DNA of 9,992 nucleotides from NCBI GenBank assembly GCA_934087515.1, contig CAKOIY010000022.1, forward strand, positions 1 through 9,992, in the 5' to 3' direction. Source of the DNA: an uncultured Bacilli bacterium (lineage in GTDB: Bacteria > Bacillota_I > Bacilli_A > RF39 > UBA660). The notes beneath the pieces are model-generated. The model was not told the origin of the DNA and searched no databases. It saw nothing but the letters and a program-made list of their open reading frames with translations. The position numbers and the translations under genes are program-made. Positions 1 through 6,594 of the stretch are shown piece by piece (the stretch's first letter is position 1; the number at the start of each line of letters is the position of its first letter).

Positions 1-1100
1 CAGCAAGTGTTGGAACAGAAATACCAATGGATGATATATTAACTATGGAGGTTTGGATACCAAGATATAAATATAAAGTATTTAATTATAATAGTGATGG
101 TTCTATAACGAGTAGTCCAGAAGAAATAAAAATAAAATGGGAAACAGGTAATCAAACAACTGGAGAAATAACATGTACCAACAAAGTACAAGGTTCAAAT
201 GGAGATGGAACAAGTGAGACATGTAAACTAAATGAAACAAATGCTGTTTGTACTGATGATATGTGTAATGATAAATATTATACACATCCAGGATTTACAT
301 TTGGAGATGAGGAGTTAAATGGATTTTGGGTAGGAAAGTTTGAAATAACTGGGACAATTAATAATGTAACCTGTCTTCCTAATAATACTCCAATAACAAA
401 TGTTATACCTGCTTCGTTTTACGTTAAATTGAAAGCTTTAAATACTGCAAATAATATATATGGATTTAATAGTACTGTGGATACTCATATGATAAAGAAT
501 ATGGAATGGGGAGCAGTCTCATATTTATCACATACAAAATATGGAACGTGTACTAAAGGTGTATGTACAGAAATAGGAATAAATGCTAAAGGATCATATA
601 ATTCTTCAAATGCATATCAAGGTCAAGTGACAGGATGTGGTAATTCTCCAGGTTCTTCTCCTACAACAATTTGTAATGAATATAATAAGGGTGGAGTAAT
701 AGCATCAACAACTTTTAATATATATGGTGTGTATGATATGTCTGGAGGAGACTATGAATATACAAGTGCTACTATGGTTTCTCCAACCTCTGATGTTTAT
801 ACGGTTTCACCAATAACTACAGTTCCACCAGTAAAATATCAAGATTATTATAGTTATGGGACTACTGATAAAGATGCAGCATCAAGAAAAAGAGGAAAAC
901 TTGGAGATAATAGTAGAGAAATGACTAATTGGTATAAAGATGTAAATTATCAGGTATATAATTATAATGATTATTACTGGTTAGGAAGAAGTTGTGCTTT
1001 AGATAATGGAGATTTAGCTGGGATTTTTACTTATCATAGAATTACTGCTTCTGGTTTTACTGGTGGTTCTTCAAGATTAATAATTTCTAATAATACTTAA
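1..1100 (+). CDS. 5'-truncated Cys-rich surface protein with FGE/C-type-lectin-like C-terminus
   Basis: The reading frame is open from base 3, so the gene enters from outside the window; the ATG at 27 is probably internal (residues before it read A-S-V-G-T-E-I-P). About 365 residues are visible. Residue numbers here count from that ATG. They include W-I-P-R-Y-K-Y-K-V (10-18), G-F-W-V-G-K-F-E (99-106), a block K-N-M-E-W-G-A-V-S-Y-L-S (157-168), and I-Y-G-V-Y-D-M-S-G-G-D-Y-E-Y (232-245). The last resembles the G-L-Y-D-M-x-G-N-V-W-E-W signature of formylglycine-generating-enzyme/C-type-lectin folds. Ten cysteines and many Asn, Thr and Tyr residues suggest an exported protein. From memory, similar proteins occur as paralogues in gut Firmicutes, often with a pilin-like N-terminal helix; that part is not visible here. 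Catalytic activity is unlikely to be inferable; a binding or adhesion role is a guess. A strong terminator follows the stop directly. Confidence 0.75.
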   Translation, partial: ASVGTEIPMDDILTMEVWIPRYKYKVFNYNSDGSITSSPEEIKIKWETGNQTTGEITCTNKVQGSNGDGTSETCKLNETNAVCTDDMCNDKYYTHPGFTFGDEELNGFWVGKFEITGTINNVTCLPNNTPITNVIPASFYVKLKALNTANNIYGFNSTVDTHMIKNMEWGAVSYLSHTKYGTCTKGVCTEIGINAKGSYNSSNAYQGQVTGCGNSPGSSPTTICNEYNKGGVIASTTFNIYGVYDMSGGDYEYTSATMVSPTSDVYTVSPITTVPPVKYQDYYSYGTTDKDAASRKRGKLGDNSREMTNWYKDVNYQVYNYNDYYWLGRSCALDNGDLAGIFTYHRITASGFTGGSSRLIISNNT

Positions 1101-1101
1101 T

Positions 1102-1131
1102 ACTCATAGTGCTAAAAACTATGAGTTTTTT
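1102..1131 (+). terminator. Rho-independent terminator after the surface protein gene
   Basis: A perfect 9-bp stem, ACTCATAGT (1102-1110) with ACTATGAGT (1118-1126), has a 7-nt loop and runs straight into T1127-T1131. It starts two bases after the stop codon and separates the surface protein gene from the ruv unit. Confidence 0.88.
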
Positions 1132-1168
1132 CATATTGAAAAAAACAATACACAAACACATGTTTGTA

Positions 1169-1177
1169 TGATATAAT
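1169..1177 (+). promoter_or_regulatory. Extended -10 sigma-A promoter of the ruvA unit
   Basis: TGATATAAT is a perfect extended -10 (TG at 1169-1170, TATAAT at 1172-1177). No good -35 lies 16-18 bp upstream; the nearest TTGAAA (1136-1141) is too far away. Transcription would start near 1184, at the AGGAG ribosome binding site (1184-1188), leaving a leader of only about 12 nt. It lies just after a terminator, as expected for a new unit. Confidence 0.7.
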
Positions 1178-1195
1178 GTGTTTAGGAGTGATAAA

Positions 1196-1747
1196 ATGTA
1201 TGCATATATAAAAGGAAGAATAGAAGAGCAAACTTCTAATCAAATAATTTTAGAAAATAATAATATAGGATATGAAATAACGGTATCAAATCCATATTCA
1301 TTTGAATTAAACAAAGAAATTAAGGTATATTTATATGAGCATATAAGAGAAGATGAACATACATTATATGGTTTTAGAAATATTGAAGAAAAGGAATTAT
1401 TTTTAAAACTTATTAATGTGAAAGGACTAGGTCCAAAAATGGCCATGCCAATGTTTGCAACAGGTTCAATAAATGGAATAGTAGATGCTGTTGAAAGAGA
1501 AAATATATTATATTTAAAAAAATTTCCTAAAATAGGAGAAAAAGTAGCAAAACAAATAATTTTAGATTTGAAAGGAAAACTATCAAAAACAGATTCTTTA
1601 GTGGAAAATACAAAAGAAGAATTAATTGAAGTTCTAAAAGGATTAGGATATAAAGAAAAAGATTTCAAATCAATAATATCAAAAGTAGATGGAACTAAAT
1701 CAATAGAAGAACAAGTAAAAGAAGCACTAAAATTATTATTAAAGTAG
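1196..1747 (+). CDS. ruvA: Holliday junction branch migration protein RuvA
   Basis: RuvA binds four-way Holliday junctions as a tetramer and loads the RuvB motor during recombinational repair. The 183-residue product begins M-Y-A-Y-I-K-G, the usual RuvA N-terminal OB-fold start. It carries two helix-hairpin-helix motifs, V-K-G-L-G-P-K (75-81) and F-P-K-I-G-E-K-V-A-K-Q-I (110-121), then a C-terminal domain III (about 140-183, with L-I-E-V-L-K-G-L-G-Y at 143-152) that contacts RuvB. Length is slightly below the usual 190-205 residues because of a short linker. An in-frame GTG at 1178 would overlap the promoter edge and precede the ribosome binding site, so ATG 1196 (AGGAG at 1184-1188) is chosen. 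First gene of the unit; its partner ruvB lies two genes downstream. Confidence 0.96.
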   Translation: MYAYIKGRIEEQTSNQIILENNNIGYEITVSNPYSFELNKEIKVYLYEHIREDEHTLYGFRNIEEKELFLKLINVKGLGPKMAMPMFATGSINGIVDAVERENILYLKKFPKIGEKVAKQIILDLKGKLSKTDSLVENTKEELIEVLKGLGYKEKDFKSIISKVDGTKSIEEQVKEALKLLLK

Positions 1748-1756
1748 GTGATTAAA

Positions 1757-2380
1757 ATGGCAAAAATGCATTTTAAATATGCAAGTATGAATTCTGGAAA
1801 AAGTATTGATTTAATAAGAACAGCCCATAATTATGAAGAAAATGGTTATAAAACATTAATAATTTCTCCAAATGTAAATAAAAATTCAAATGGGAAAATA
1901 TCCTCTAGAATAGGGCTAGATAGACAGGCTGATATAATGCTTCTATATTCAGATGATGTTTTAGAAGTATTAAAGGGAAAACTAAAAGATATATCAGTAA
2001 TTTTAGTCGATGAAGCACAATTTCTTGGAGCAAAACAAGTTGAAGACTTATTTCTAATATCTAAAGCAATAAATATTCCTGTAATTTGTTATGGACTTAG
2101 AACTAATTTTAAAATGGAAAGTTTTTCTGGTAGTAAGAGGTTACTAGAATTATCAGAAGTTCTAGAAGAGTTAACAACACTGTGTAAATGTGGCCAAATA
2201 GCAAGATTTGTAGGAAGAAAAGTTGGAGAAAATTATGTAAAAGAAGGGGAAGAAGTTATAATAAAAGGAACTGATAATATAACTTATGAACCATTATGTG
2301 GTAAATGTTATTTAACAAAAGTAGAAAAAATTGATTTGGATCAAGTTAAAAAATCATTGATAAGAGGTAGTAATGAATAA
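1757..2380 (+). CDS. tdk: Thymidine kinase (type II)
   Basis: The enzyme phosphorylates thymidine with ATP to dTMP in the cytoplasmic salvage pathway. The 207-residue product matches the E. coli-type TK. It has a P-loop S-M-N-S-G-K-S (10-16), R-I-G-L (51-54), and a Walker B/catalytic segment V-I-L-V-D-E-A-Q-F (81-89), with E86 the probable catalytic base. It also has C-Y-G-L-R-T-N-F (111-118) and four zinc-ligand cysteines, C143, C145, C181 and C184, in the lasso domain. The start at ATG 1757 has AGGTGA (1746-1751) spanning the ruvA stop; an in-frame GTG at 1748 would lie on that ribosome binding site and is rejected. It sits 9 bp after ruvA and overlaps the next gene by 8 bp, so it is clearly in the operon. 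Its position between ruvA and ruvB is unusual. Confidence 0.95.
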   Translation: MAKMHFKYASMNSGKSIDLIRTAHNYEENGYKTLIISPNVNKNSNGKISSRIGLDRQADIMLLYSDDVLEVLKGKLKDISVILVDEAQFLGAKQVEDLFLISKAINIPVICYGLRTNFKMESFSGSKRLLELSEVLEELTTLCKCGQIARFVGRKVGENYVKEGEEVIIKGTDNITYEPLCGKCYLTKVEKIDLDQVKKSLIRGSNE

Positions 2381-3074
2381 GTATTTAAAAGAAACAAAGT
2401 TATTAGACTATAATAATAAAAATATTCAAGAATTGATAAAAAAAAGAAACTGGAAATTTTTAGATGATTATCAAAAAATAGAAAAAATATATAATTTTGT
2501 TAGAGATGAAATAAATTTTGGATATAATGTAGGTGATGATATTCCAGCTTCTAAAATATTGTTTGATGGTTATGGACAATGTAATACAAAAGGAATATTA
2601 TTTATGGCACTTCTAAGAGGAGTGAACATCCCTTGTAGAATACATGGATTTACAATAAATAAAAAACTTCAAAGAGGAGCAATGACAGGAATAGTATACA
2701 AATTAGCTCCAAAAGATGTAATTCATAGTTGGGTAGAGGTCTTATACGAGGGTAAATGGTATGAGTTAGAAGGATTTATATTAGATAAACAATATTTAAA
2801 TAAATTACAAAAAAAATTTAGTAATTGTAAGAATGATTTTTGTGGTTATGGGGTAGCTACAAAGAATTTTAAAAATCCACCAATAAATTGGAATAAAAAC
2901 AATACATATATTCAAAAAGAAGGAATAAATAAAGATTTTGGGATATATAGTGATCCAGATGTTTTTTTTAAAAATCATCATCAAAGAATTAGCCATTTAA
3001 AAGAGTTTATGTATAAAAATATAGGAAGACATATAATGAATAAAAATGTAATAAAAATAAGAAATTCAAAGTAG
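2373..3074 (+). CDS. Transglutaminase-like cysteine protease-fold protein
   Basis: The 233-residue protein has the transglutaminase-like core: a catalytic Cys in [10 protein letters not shown] (65-74, C70), His in I-H-S-W-V-E-V (117-123, H118), and an acidic third position in K-W-Y-E-L-E-G-F (128-135). E133 falls where most members have Asp. No signal peptide or membrane segment is visible, so it should be cytoplasmic. About 85 residues after the core include C-K-N-D-F-C-G (152-158) and a basic tail; the pattern D-P-D-x-F-F-x-x-H ... [12 protein letters not shown] looks like a conserved C-terminal motif, not random extension. The substrate is unknown: peptide hydrolysis or transamidation are both possible. 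The start overlaps tdk by 8 bp (GAGGT at 2364-2368), so translation is probably coupled. Family assignment is firm, function is not. Confidence 0.82.
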   Translation: MNKYLKETKLLDYNNKNIQELIKKRNWKFLDDYQKIEKIYNFVRDEINFGYNVGDDIPASKILFDGYGQCNTKGILFMALLRGVNIPCRIHGFTINKKLQRGAMTGIVYKLAPKDVIHSWVEVLYEGKWYELEGFILDKQYLNKLQKKFSNCKNDFCGYGVATKNFKNPPINWNKNNTYIQKEGINKDFGIYSDPDVFFKNHHQRISHLKEFMYKNIGRHIMNKNVIKIRNSK

Positions 3075-3082
3075 GTGACAAA

Positions 3083-4057
3083 ATGGAAGAAGAGAAAATA
3101 GAACAATCAATAAGACCATCATTAATTGAAGAATATATAGGTCAATCTGAAGTGAAAGAAAATATGAAAGTTTTTATTGAAGCAGCAAAAATAAGAGGAG
3201 AGTCTCTAGACCATGTGCTTTTATATGGTCCGCCTGGATTAGGGAAAACTACTATGGCTTATATTATAGCAAATGAACTTGGAGTTAATATTAAAACAGC
3301 AAGTGGGCCTTCAATAGAAAAATCTGGAGATTTAGCAGCGGTATTATCATCGCTAGAACCAGGAGATGTCTTGTTTATAGATGAAATACATCGTATGCCT
3401 AGATTTATCGAAGAAATACTATATCCAGCCATGGAGGATTTTACTCTTGATATTATAATCGGAAGTGAAGGTTCAACTAGAAATATAAAAATAGATCTTC
3501 CACCATTTACATTAGTTGGAGCAACTACTAAAGCTGGAGATTTAACTTCGCCGTTAAGAGATAGATTTGGTATAGTAAATAAATTACAATATTATACAGA
3601 AGAAGAATTAACAAATATTATAAAAAGAACAAGTAAAGTACTAGAAACAGAAATAGAAGATGCTGCTGCATTGGAACTTGCATCAAGAAGTCGTGGTACA
3701 CCTAGAATAGCAAATAAACTTTTTAGAAGAGTGAGAGATTTTGCATTAGTTGAAGGAAAAAGTAATATAGATTTAGAAGTGACAAAAAAGGCTTTAGATA
3801 GGTTAAAAATAGATAAAATAGGTTTAGATGAGACTGATAAAGAATTGCTTTTAACAATAATTGAAAAATTTAATGGAGGACCAGTAGGAATAGAATCATT
3901 AGCAACTGCTGTCGGAGAAGAAACTTCAACAATCGAAGATATGTATGAACCGTTTTTAATTCAAAAAGGAATGATTAAACGTACTTCAAGAGGAAGAATT
4001 GCAACTCAAAAAGCTTATGAATATTTTGGAAAATTTAAACAAGGAAGCTTATTTTAA
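3083..4057 (+). CDS. ruvB: Holliday junction branch migration DNA helicase RuvB
   Basis: RuvB is the hexameric AAA+ ATPase that drives branch migration on RuvA-bound junctions. The 324-residue protein shows Walker A G-P-P-G-L-G-K-T (49-56), Walker B L-F-I-D-E-I-H-R (97-104), and sensor 1 V-G-A-T-T-K-A-G (145-152). The arginine-finger region P-L-R-D-R-F-G (157-163), sensor 2 R-G-T-P-R-I-A-N-K and a C-terminal winged helix with G-R-I-A-T-x-x-A-Y follow. All key residues are present and the length is near the usual 330-350. The start has AGGTGA (3073-3078), overlapping the stop of the upstream gene, which supports operon membership with ruvA. No ruvC is visible in the window. Confidence 0.98.
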   Translation: MEEEKIEQSIRPSLIEEYIGQSEVKENMKVFIEAAKIRGESLDHVLLYGPPGLGKTTMAYIIANELGVNIKTASGPSIEKSGDLAAVLSSLEPGDVLFIDEIHRMPRFIEEILYPAMEDFTLDIIIGSEGSTRNIKIDLPPFTLVGATTKAGDLTSPLRDRFGIVNKLQYYTEEELTNIIKRTSKVLETEIEDAAALELASRSRGTPRIANKLFRRVRDFALVEGKSNIDLEVTKKALDRLKIDKIGLDETDKELLLTIIEKFNGGPVGIESLATAVGEETSTIEDMYEPFLIQKGMIKRTSRGRIATQKAYEYFGKFKQGSLF

Positions 4058-4076
4058 AAAAGAAAAGGAAACAAGT

Positions 4077-4715
4077 ATGAATTTAGAACTAAATAACAAA
4101 ATATATAAAATAGAAATAATATACAAAAATAATAAAAATATGTATCTTAGAATAAAAGATGATTTAAAAATAGTAATAACAGCACCTAAAAGAACTCCAG
4201 AAAGAATAATAACAAATTTTATAGCTAATAATTTAGATTTTATAAAGAAAATATTGATTCAAAAAGAGCAATTAAAAACAAGAAAACAAGATAAACTAGA
4301 ATATTTAGGAAATCTTTATGATATATGTAAAATAAATGAAAGAAAAATCTATGTTGGAGAAACAAAAGTTTTTGTGGGAATTCAAGCAAATTTAGATAAT
4401 TGGTATAAAAAAAAGGCTAAAGAATTATTTGAAGTATATTATGATAAGTGTTTTCAAAACTTTAAAGAAGCAAAACAAAAACCAGTATTAAAAATAAGAA
4501 AAATGACTAGTAAATGGGGTGTTTGTAATATAACAAATAATACAATAACATTAAATCAGGAACTAATAAAATTAGATCCAAAATATCTAGAGTATGTAAT
4601 ATATCATGAATTATGTCATTTAAAGCATCATGATCATTCAAGAAACTTTTGGAATTTAGTAGAGGACTATGTACCAAATTATAAACAAATAAGAAAAGAA
4701 ATGAAAAGTGTATAA
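4077..4715 (+). CDS. YgjP-like (DUF45) zinc metallopeptidase
   Basis: The 212-residue protein belongs to the YgjP/DUF45 family of SprT-like zinc metalloproteins. The diagnostic parts are S-K-W-G-V-C (145-150, the family S-x-W-G-x-C block) and H-E-L-C-H (177-181), followed by H-D-H-S-R-N-F-W (185-192). H177 and H181 are the zinc ligands, E178 the catalytic base and H187 the probable third ligand. The N-terminal half is a beta-rich region (K-I-V-I-T-A-P, 31-37) typical of the family. No signal peptide. The physiological substrate is unknown; a protein-quality or DNA-protein-adduct role has only been suggested by the SprT resemblance. An in-frame ATG at 3999 would overlap ruvB by 59 bp and lacks the family N-terminus; ATG 4077 has AAGGAA (4065-4070) and is preferred. 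Confidence 0.88.
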   Translation: MNLELNNKIYKIEIIYKNNKNMYLRIKDDLKIVITAPKRTPERIITNFIANNLDFIKKILIQKEQLKTRKQDKLEYLGNLYDICKINERKIYVGETKVFVGIQANLDNWYKKKAKELFEVYYDKCFQNFKEAKQKPVLKIRKMTSKWGVCNITNNTITLNQELIKLDPKYLEYVIYHELCHLKHHDHSRNFWNLVEDYVPNYKQIRKEMKSV

Positions 4716-4725
4716 GGAGAAGACT

Positions 4726-5451
4726 ATGTTAATAACAAGCTTAGATAATAAAAAAATAAAAGAAATTACTAAATTGAAACAAAAAAAGTATAGGGATATA
4801 GAAAATAAATTTATAATAGAGACAGAAAATTTAATAAAAGAAGCCTATTTAGAGGATAAATTAGAAGAGGTATATCTCTTAGAGAATCAACAATTATCAT
4901 TTAATGTGAACTGTCCTGTAAACTATATAACAGATAAAGTGATGAACAAAATAAAAAGTATAAATACTTCAAAGGCTTTAGCAGTGGTAACAAAAACTGA
5001 TAGCAAAGAATATATTGGAAAGAAATACTTAATGTTAGATAAAATAAGTGATCCTGGTAATTTAGGAACAATAATAAGAAGTGCTGTGGCTTTTCAAATA
5101 GATACTATAATTGTGTCTGAGGATTGTTGTGATATTTATAATGACAAAGTAATAAGAGCAACTGAAGGAGCAATATTTAAAATAAATATAGTGAAAGAAA
5201 ATCTTATAGAGGCTATAAGTAATCTTGAAAAACTAAATATACCTGTATATGGAACAGATGTGAATAATGGAACAGATGTAACGACTATAGATAAAGATTC
5301 TTTTTGTATTATTATGGGAAATGAAGGCCAAGGTATAAGAGAAGAAATAAAAAGTAAGTTAACTAAAAATATTTATATAAAAACAAAAACTGTTGAAAGC
5401 TTAAATGTTGCAGTAGCAACTAGTATAATTCTTTATGAATTAAGTAAATAA
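4726..5451 (+). CDS. TrmH/SpoU-family RNA 2'-O-methyltransferase
   Basis: This S-adenosylmethionine-dependent enzyme should 2'-O-methylate a ribose in rRNA or tRNA. The 241-residue product has the N-terminal substrate-binding domain (about 1-95, with F-I-I-E-T-E-N-L-I at 29-37) and the SPOUT knot domain. Motif 1 is D-P-G-N-L-G-T-I-I-R-S-A (109-120, catalytic R118, N112), motif 2 I-M-G-N-E-G-Q-G-I (196-204), and motif 3 E-S-L-N-V-A-V-A-T-S (224-233). All are intact. The layout resembles B. subtilis YsgA/RlmB-type proteins; which nucleotide is modified cannot be read from sequence. The start at ATG 4726 has AAGGAGA (4714-4720); an in-frame GTG at 4708 lies before that site and is rejected. It is 10 bp after the metallopeptidase gene and last in the ruvA unit. 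Confidence 0.93.
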   Translation: MLITSLDNKKIKEITKLKQKKYRDIENKFIIETENLIKEAYLEDKLEEVYLLENQQLSFNVNCPVNYITDKVMNKIKSINTSKALAVVTKTDSKEYIGKKYLMLDKISDPGNLGTIIRSAVAFQIDTIIVSEDCCDIYNDKVIRATEGAIFKINIVKENLIEAISNLEKLNIPVYGTDVNNGTDVTTIDKDSFCIIMGNEGQGIREEIKSKLTKNIYIKTKTVESLNVAVATSIILYELSK

Positions 5452-5475
5452 CAAGTATTATAAATATAATAAATT

Positions 5476-5498
5476 AGATCTAATAAGATCTTTTTTTT
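5476..5498 (+). terminator. Terminator closing the ruvA unit
   Basis: A 6-bp stem AGATCT (5476-5481) / AGATCT (5486-5491) with an AATA loop is followed by an uninterrupted run of eight T (5491-5498). The stem is weak but the U-tract is strong and it lies 24 bases after the methyltransferase stop. Confidence 0.7.
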
Positions 5499-5559
5499 AT
5501 GCTTTTTATTCACAAAAATAATCTTTACAAATAAAACGACATAAAAAAACACTTAATGT

Positions 5560-5568
5560 TGATATATT
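5560..5568 (+). promoter_or_regulatory. Possible extended -10 promoter of the spoIIAA-sigF operon
   Basis: TGATATATT (TG at 5560-5561, TATATT at 5563-5568) is close to an extended -10 and is the best candidate in the 100 bases before spoIIAA. No good -35 is spaced correctly. I saw no sigma-H pattern (AGGA-WWW with GAAT downstream), although spoIIA in B. subtilis is sigma-H dependent. In such A+T-rich DNA this match may be chance. The remainder of 5499-5598 shows nothing else recognisable apart from the spoIIAA ribosome binding site. Confidence 0.3.
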
Positions 5569-5598
5569 AAAAAAAATCAAAAAGAAAGGAAAATAAAA

Positions 5599-5934
5599 AT
5601 GTTAGACATAAATATGGAATTTAAACAAGGAATTCTTCTTGTAAGATTAAAAGGCCTGTTAAATGGAGACACTGTGGGAATCCTAAAAAAGGATTTAGAA
5701 ATGATAATAAAAGATAATGGAATAAAATATGTTCTAATTAATTTGAAAAATCTAAGTTATGTAGATTATTATGGATTAGAAGCTATAAAACAAAGTTATA
5801 AACAAATAACAGCTAATAATGGAAAACTAATAATATGTGGAATAAATAAATTATTTAATCAAAACAAAGTTCTAGCAGAAAATTTATATCAAGTGAATGA
5901 AGAAATATCAGCATACGAGCTTATAAATATATGA
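5599..5934 (+). CDS. spoIIAA: SpoIIAA-like STAS protein (anti-sigma-F factor antagonist) lacking the phosphorylatable Ser
   Basis: The 111-residue STAS-domain protein aligns along nearly its whole length with B. subtilis SpoIIAA: M-E-F-K-Q-G-I-L-L-V-R-L-K-G (6-19), Y-V-L-I-N-L-K-N-L-S-Y-V-D (44-56), then G-L-E-A-I (59-63) and K-L-I-I-C-G-I (76-82). In the classical pathway unphosphorylated SpoIIAA binds the anti-sigma kinase SpoIIAB and frees sigma-F; SpoIIAB inactivates it by phosphorylating a Ser in D-S-S-G-L. Here that motif is D56-Y57-Y58-G59-L60, with no Ser. The gene lies directly before sigF, with no spoIIAB. ATG 5599 has AAAGGA (5585-5590). Homology plus gene neighbours make the family call strong; ability to perform the classical switch is doubtful. 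It could be a scaffold or a differently controlled antagonist. Confidence 0.85.
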   Translation: MLDINMEFKQGILLVRLKGLLNGDTVGILKKDLEMIIKDNGIKYVLINLKNLSYVDYYGLEAIKQSYKQITANNGKLIICGINKLFNQNKVLAENLYQVNEEISAYELINI

Positions 5935-6581
5935 CAGATAAAACTCAAATACTGCTTGAAAATGAAAAAATAATTTATTCCATAATAAATAAGTATACTT
6001 ATTATTTTGATAGAGATGATCTCTATCAAGTAGGAATGCTTGGTTTAATAGATGCTTATGATAATTATAATTCAAATAAAAACACAAAATTTTCATCATT
6101 TGCATATTTTTATGTTCTAGGAAAAGTAAAAGAATACATAAGAAAATCAAATGTTATAAAAGTAAGTAGGGAATTGATAAAATTAAATTCCTCAATAGAA
6201 AAAGCAAAAGAGGTTTTAACTCAAAGATTAGGATATATACCAAGTAATGAAGAAATAGCATTATTTCTAGAAATTGATATAAGAAATATAGAAGAAGCAA
6301 AGGAAGCTACAAACTTAGTGGCATCATTAGATAGTGAAAATGAAGAAGAGATAAATCTTTACAATACATTAGGATATACAGAACAAGCATATAATGAAGA
6401 AATATTAGATTTAAAAATAGAATTAGAAAATCTAAATGATTTTGAAAGAAATTTAATAATAAAAAGATATGGTCAAGGATTAACACAAACTGAAGTATCA
6501 AAAGAGTTAGGAATAAATCAAGTAAAAGTATCAAGAGAAGAAAAACAAATATTAACTAGACTTAGAACAAGACTAAAATAA
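5931..6581 (+). CDS. sigF: Sporulation RNA polymerase sigma factor, SigF-like
   Basis: A sigma-70-family factor of 216 residues that should direct RNA polymerase to early forespore genes. Region 2 spans about 10-75 (D-D-L-Y-Q-V-G-M-L-G-L-I-D, 29-41, and F-S-S-F-A-Y-F, 54-60). Region 3 starts near I-K-V-S-R-E-L (76-82), with L-G-Y-I-P-S-N-E-E-I-A (100-110). Region 4 ends in the helix-turn-helix T-Q-T-E-V-S-K-E-L-G-I-N-Q-V-K-V-S-R (185-202), very like the sporulation sigmas' G-I-S-Q-V-Q-V-S-R. It lacks about 40 residues that precede region 1.2/2.1 in B. subtilis SigF. An in-frame TGA at 5898-5900 with no usable start after it rules out a longer protein. The start overlaps the spoIIAA stop (ATGA) and has no good ribosome binding site, so it should be translationally coupled. 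SigF rather than SigG is called from the spoIIAA-spoVA context. Confidence 0.85.
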   Translation: MTDKTQILLENEKIIYSIINKYTYYFDRDDLYQVGMLGLIDAYDNYNSNKNTKFSSFAYFYVLGKVKEYIRKSNVIKVSRELIKLNSSIEKAKEVLTQRLGYIPSNEEIALFLEIDIRNIEEAKEATNLVASLDSENEEEINLYNTLGYTEQAYNEEILDLKIELENLNDFERNLIIKRYGQGLTQTEVSKELGINQVKVSREEKQILTRLRTRLK

Positions 6582-6594
6582 TCTTGTTCTTTTT
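6564..6594 (+). terminator. Terminator overlapping the 3' end of sigF
   Basis: A perfect 9-bp stem AGAACAAGA (6564-6572) / TCTTGTTCT (6582-6590) encloses a 9-nt loop and ends in T6590-T6594. The left arm encodes the last residues of SigF. It separates sigF from the spoVA genes transcriptionally. Confidence 0.82.

Noticed and set aside
930..1095. Diversity-generating retroelement variable region
   Set aside because: Neither a template repeat nor a reverse transcriptase is in the window; kept only as a checkable idea.
1178..1195. GTG start giving RuvA six extra residues
   Set aside because: It touches the -10 element and precedes the AGGAG site; ATG 1196 gives the family N-terminus.
3999..4076. 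Longer metallopeptidase starting inside ruvB
   Set aside because: The extra 26 residues merely read ruvB in another frame; ATG 4077 has a good ribosome binding site and the family start.
5931..5934. Mycoplasma-type code with TGA as Trp
   Set aside because: TGA ends spoIIAA and spoVAD at their expected lengths within ATGA overlaps, and Trp is encoded by TGG.
5908..6150. Minus-strand reading frames such as this one and those at 103-285, 1240-1668, 2805-2996, 6307-6534, 7820-8047, 8491-8688 and 9492-9677
   Set aside because: All lie opposite well-supported genes and have the Leu/Phe/Tyr-rich composition expected from complementing A-rich coding DNA; no family motifs.
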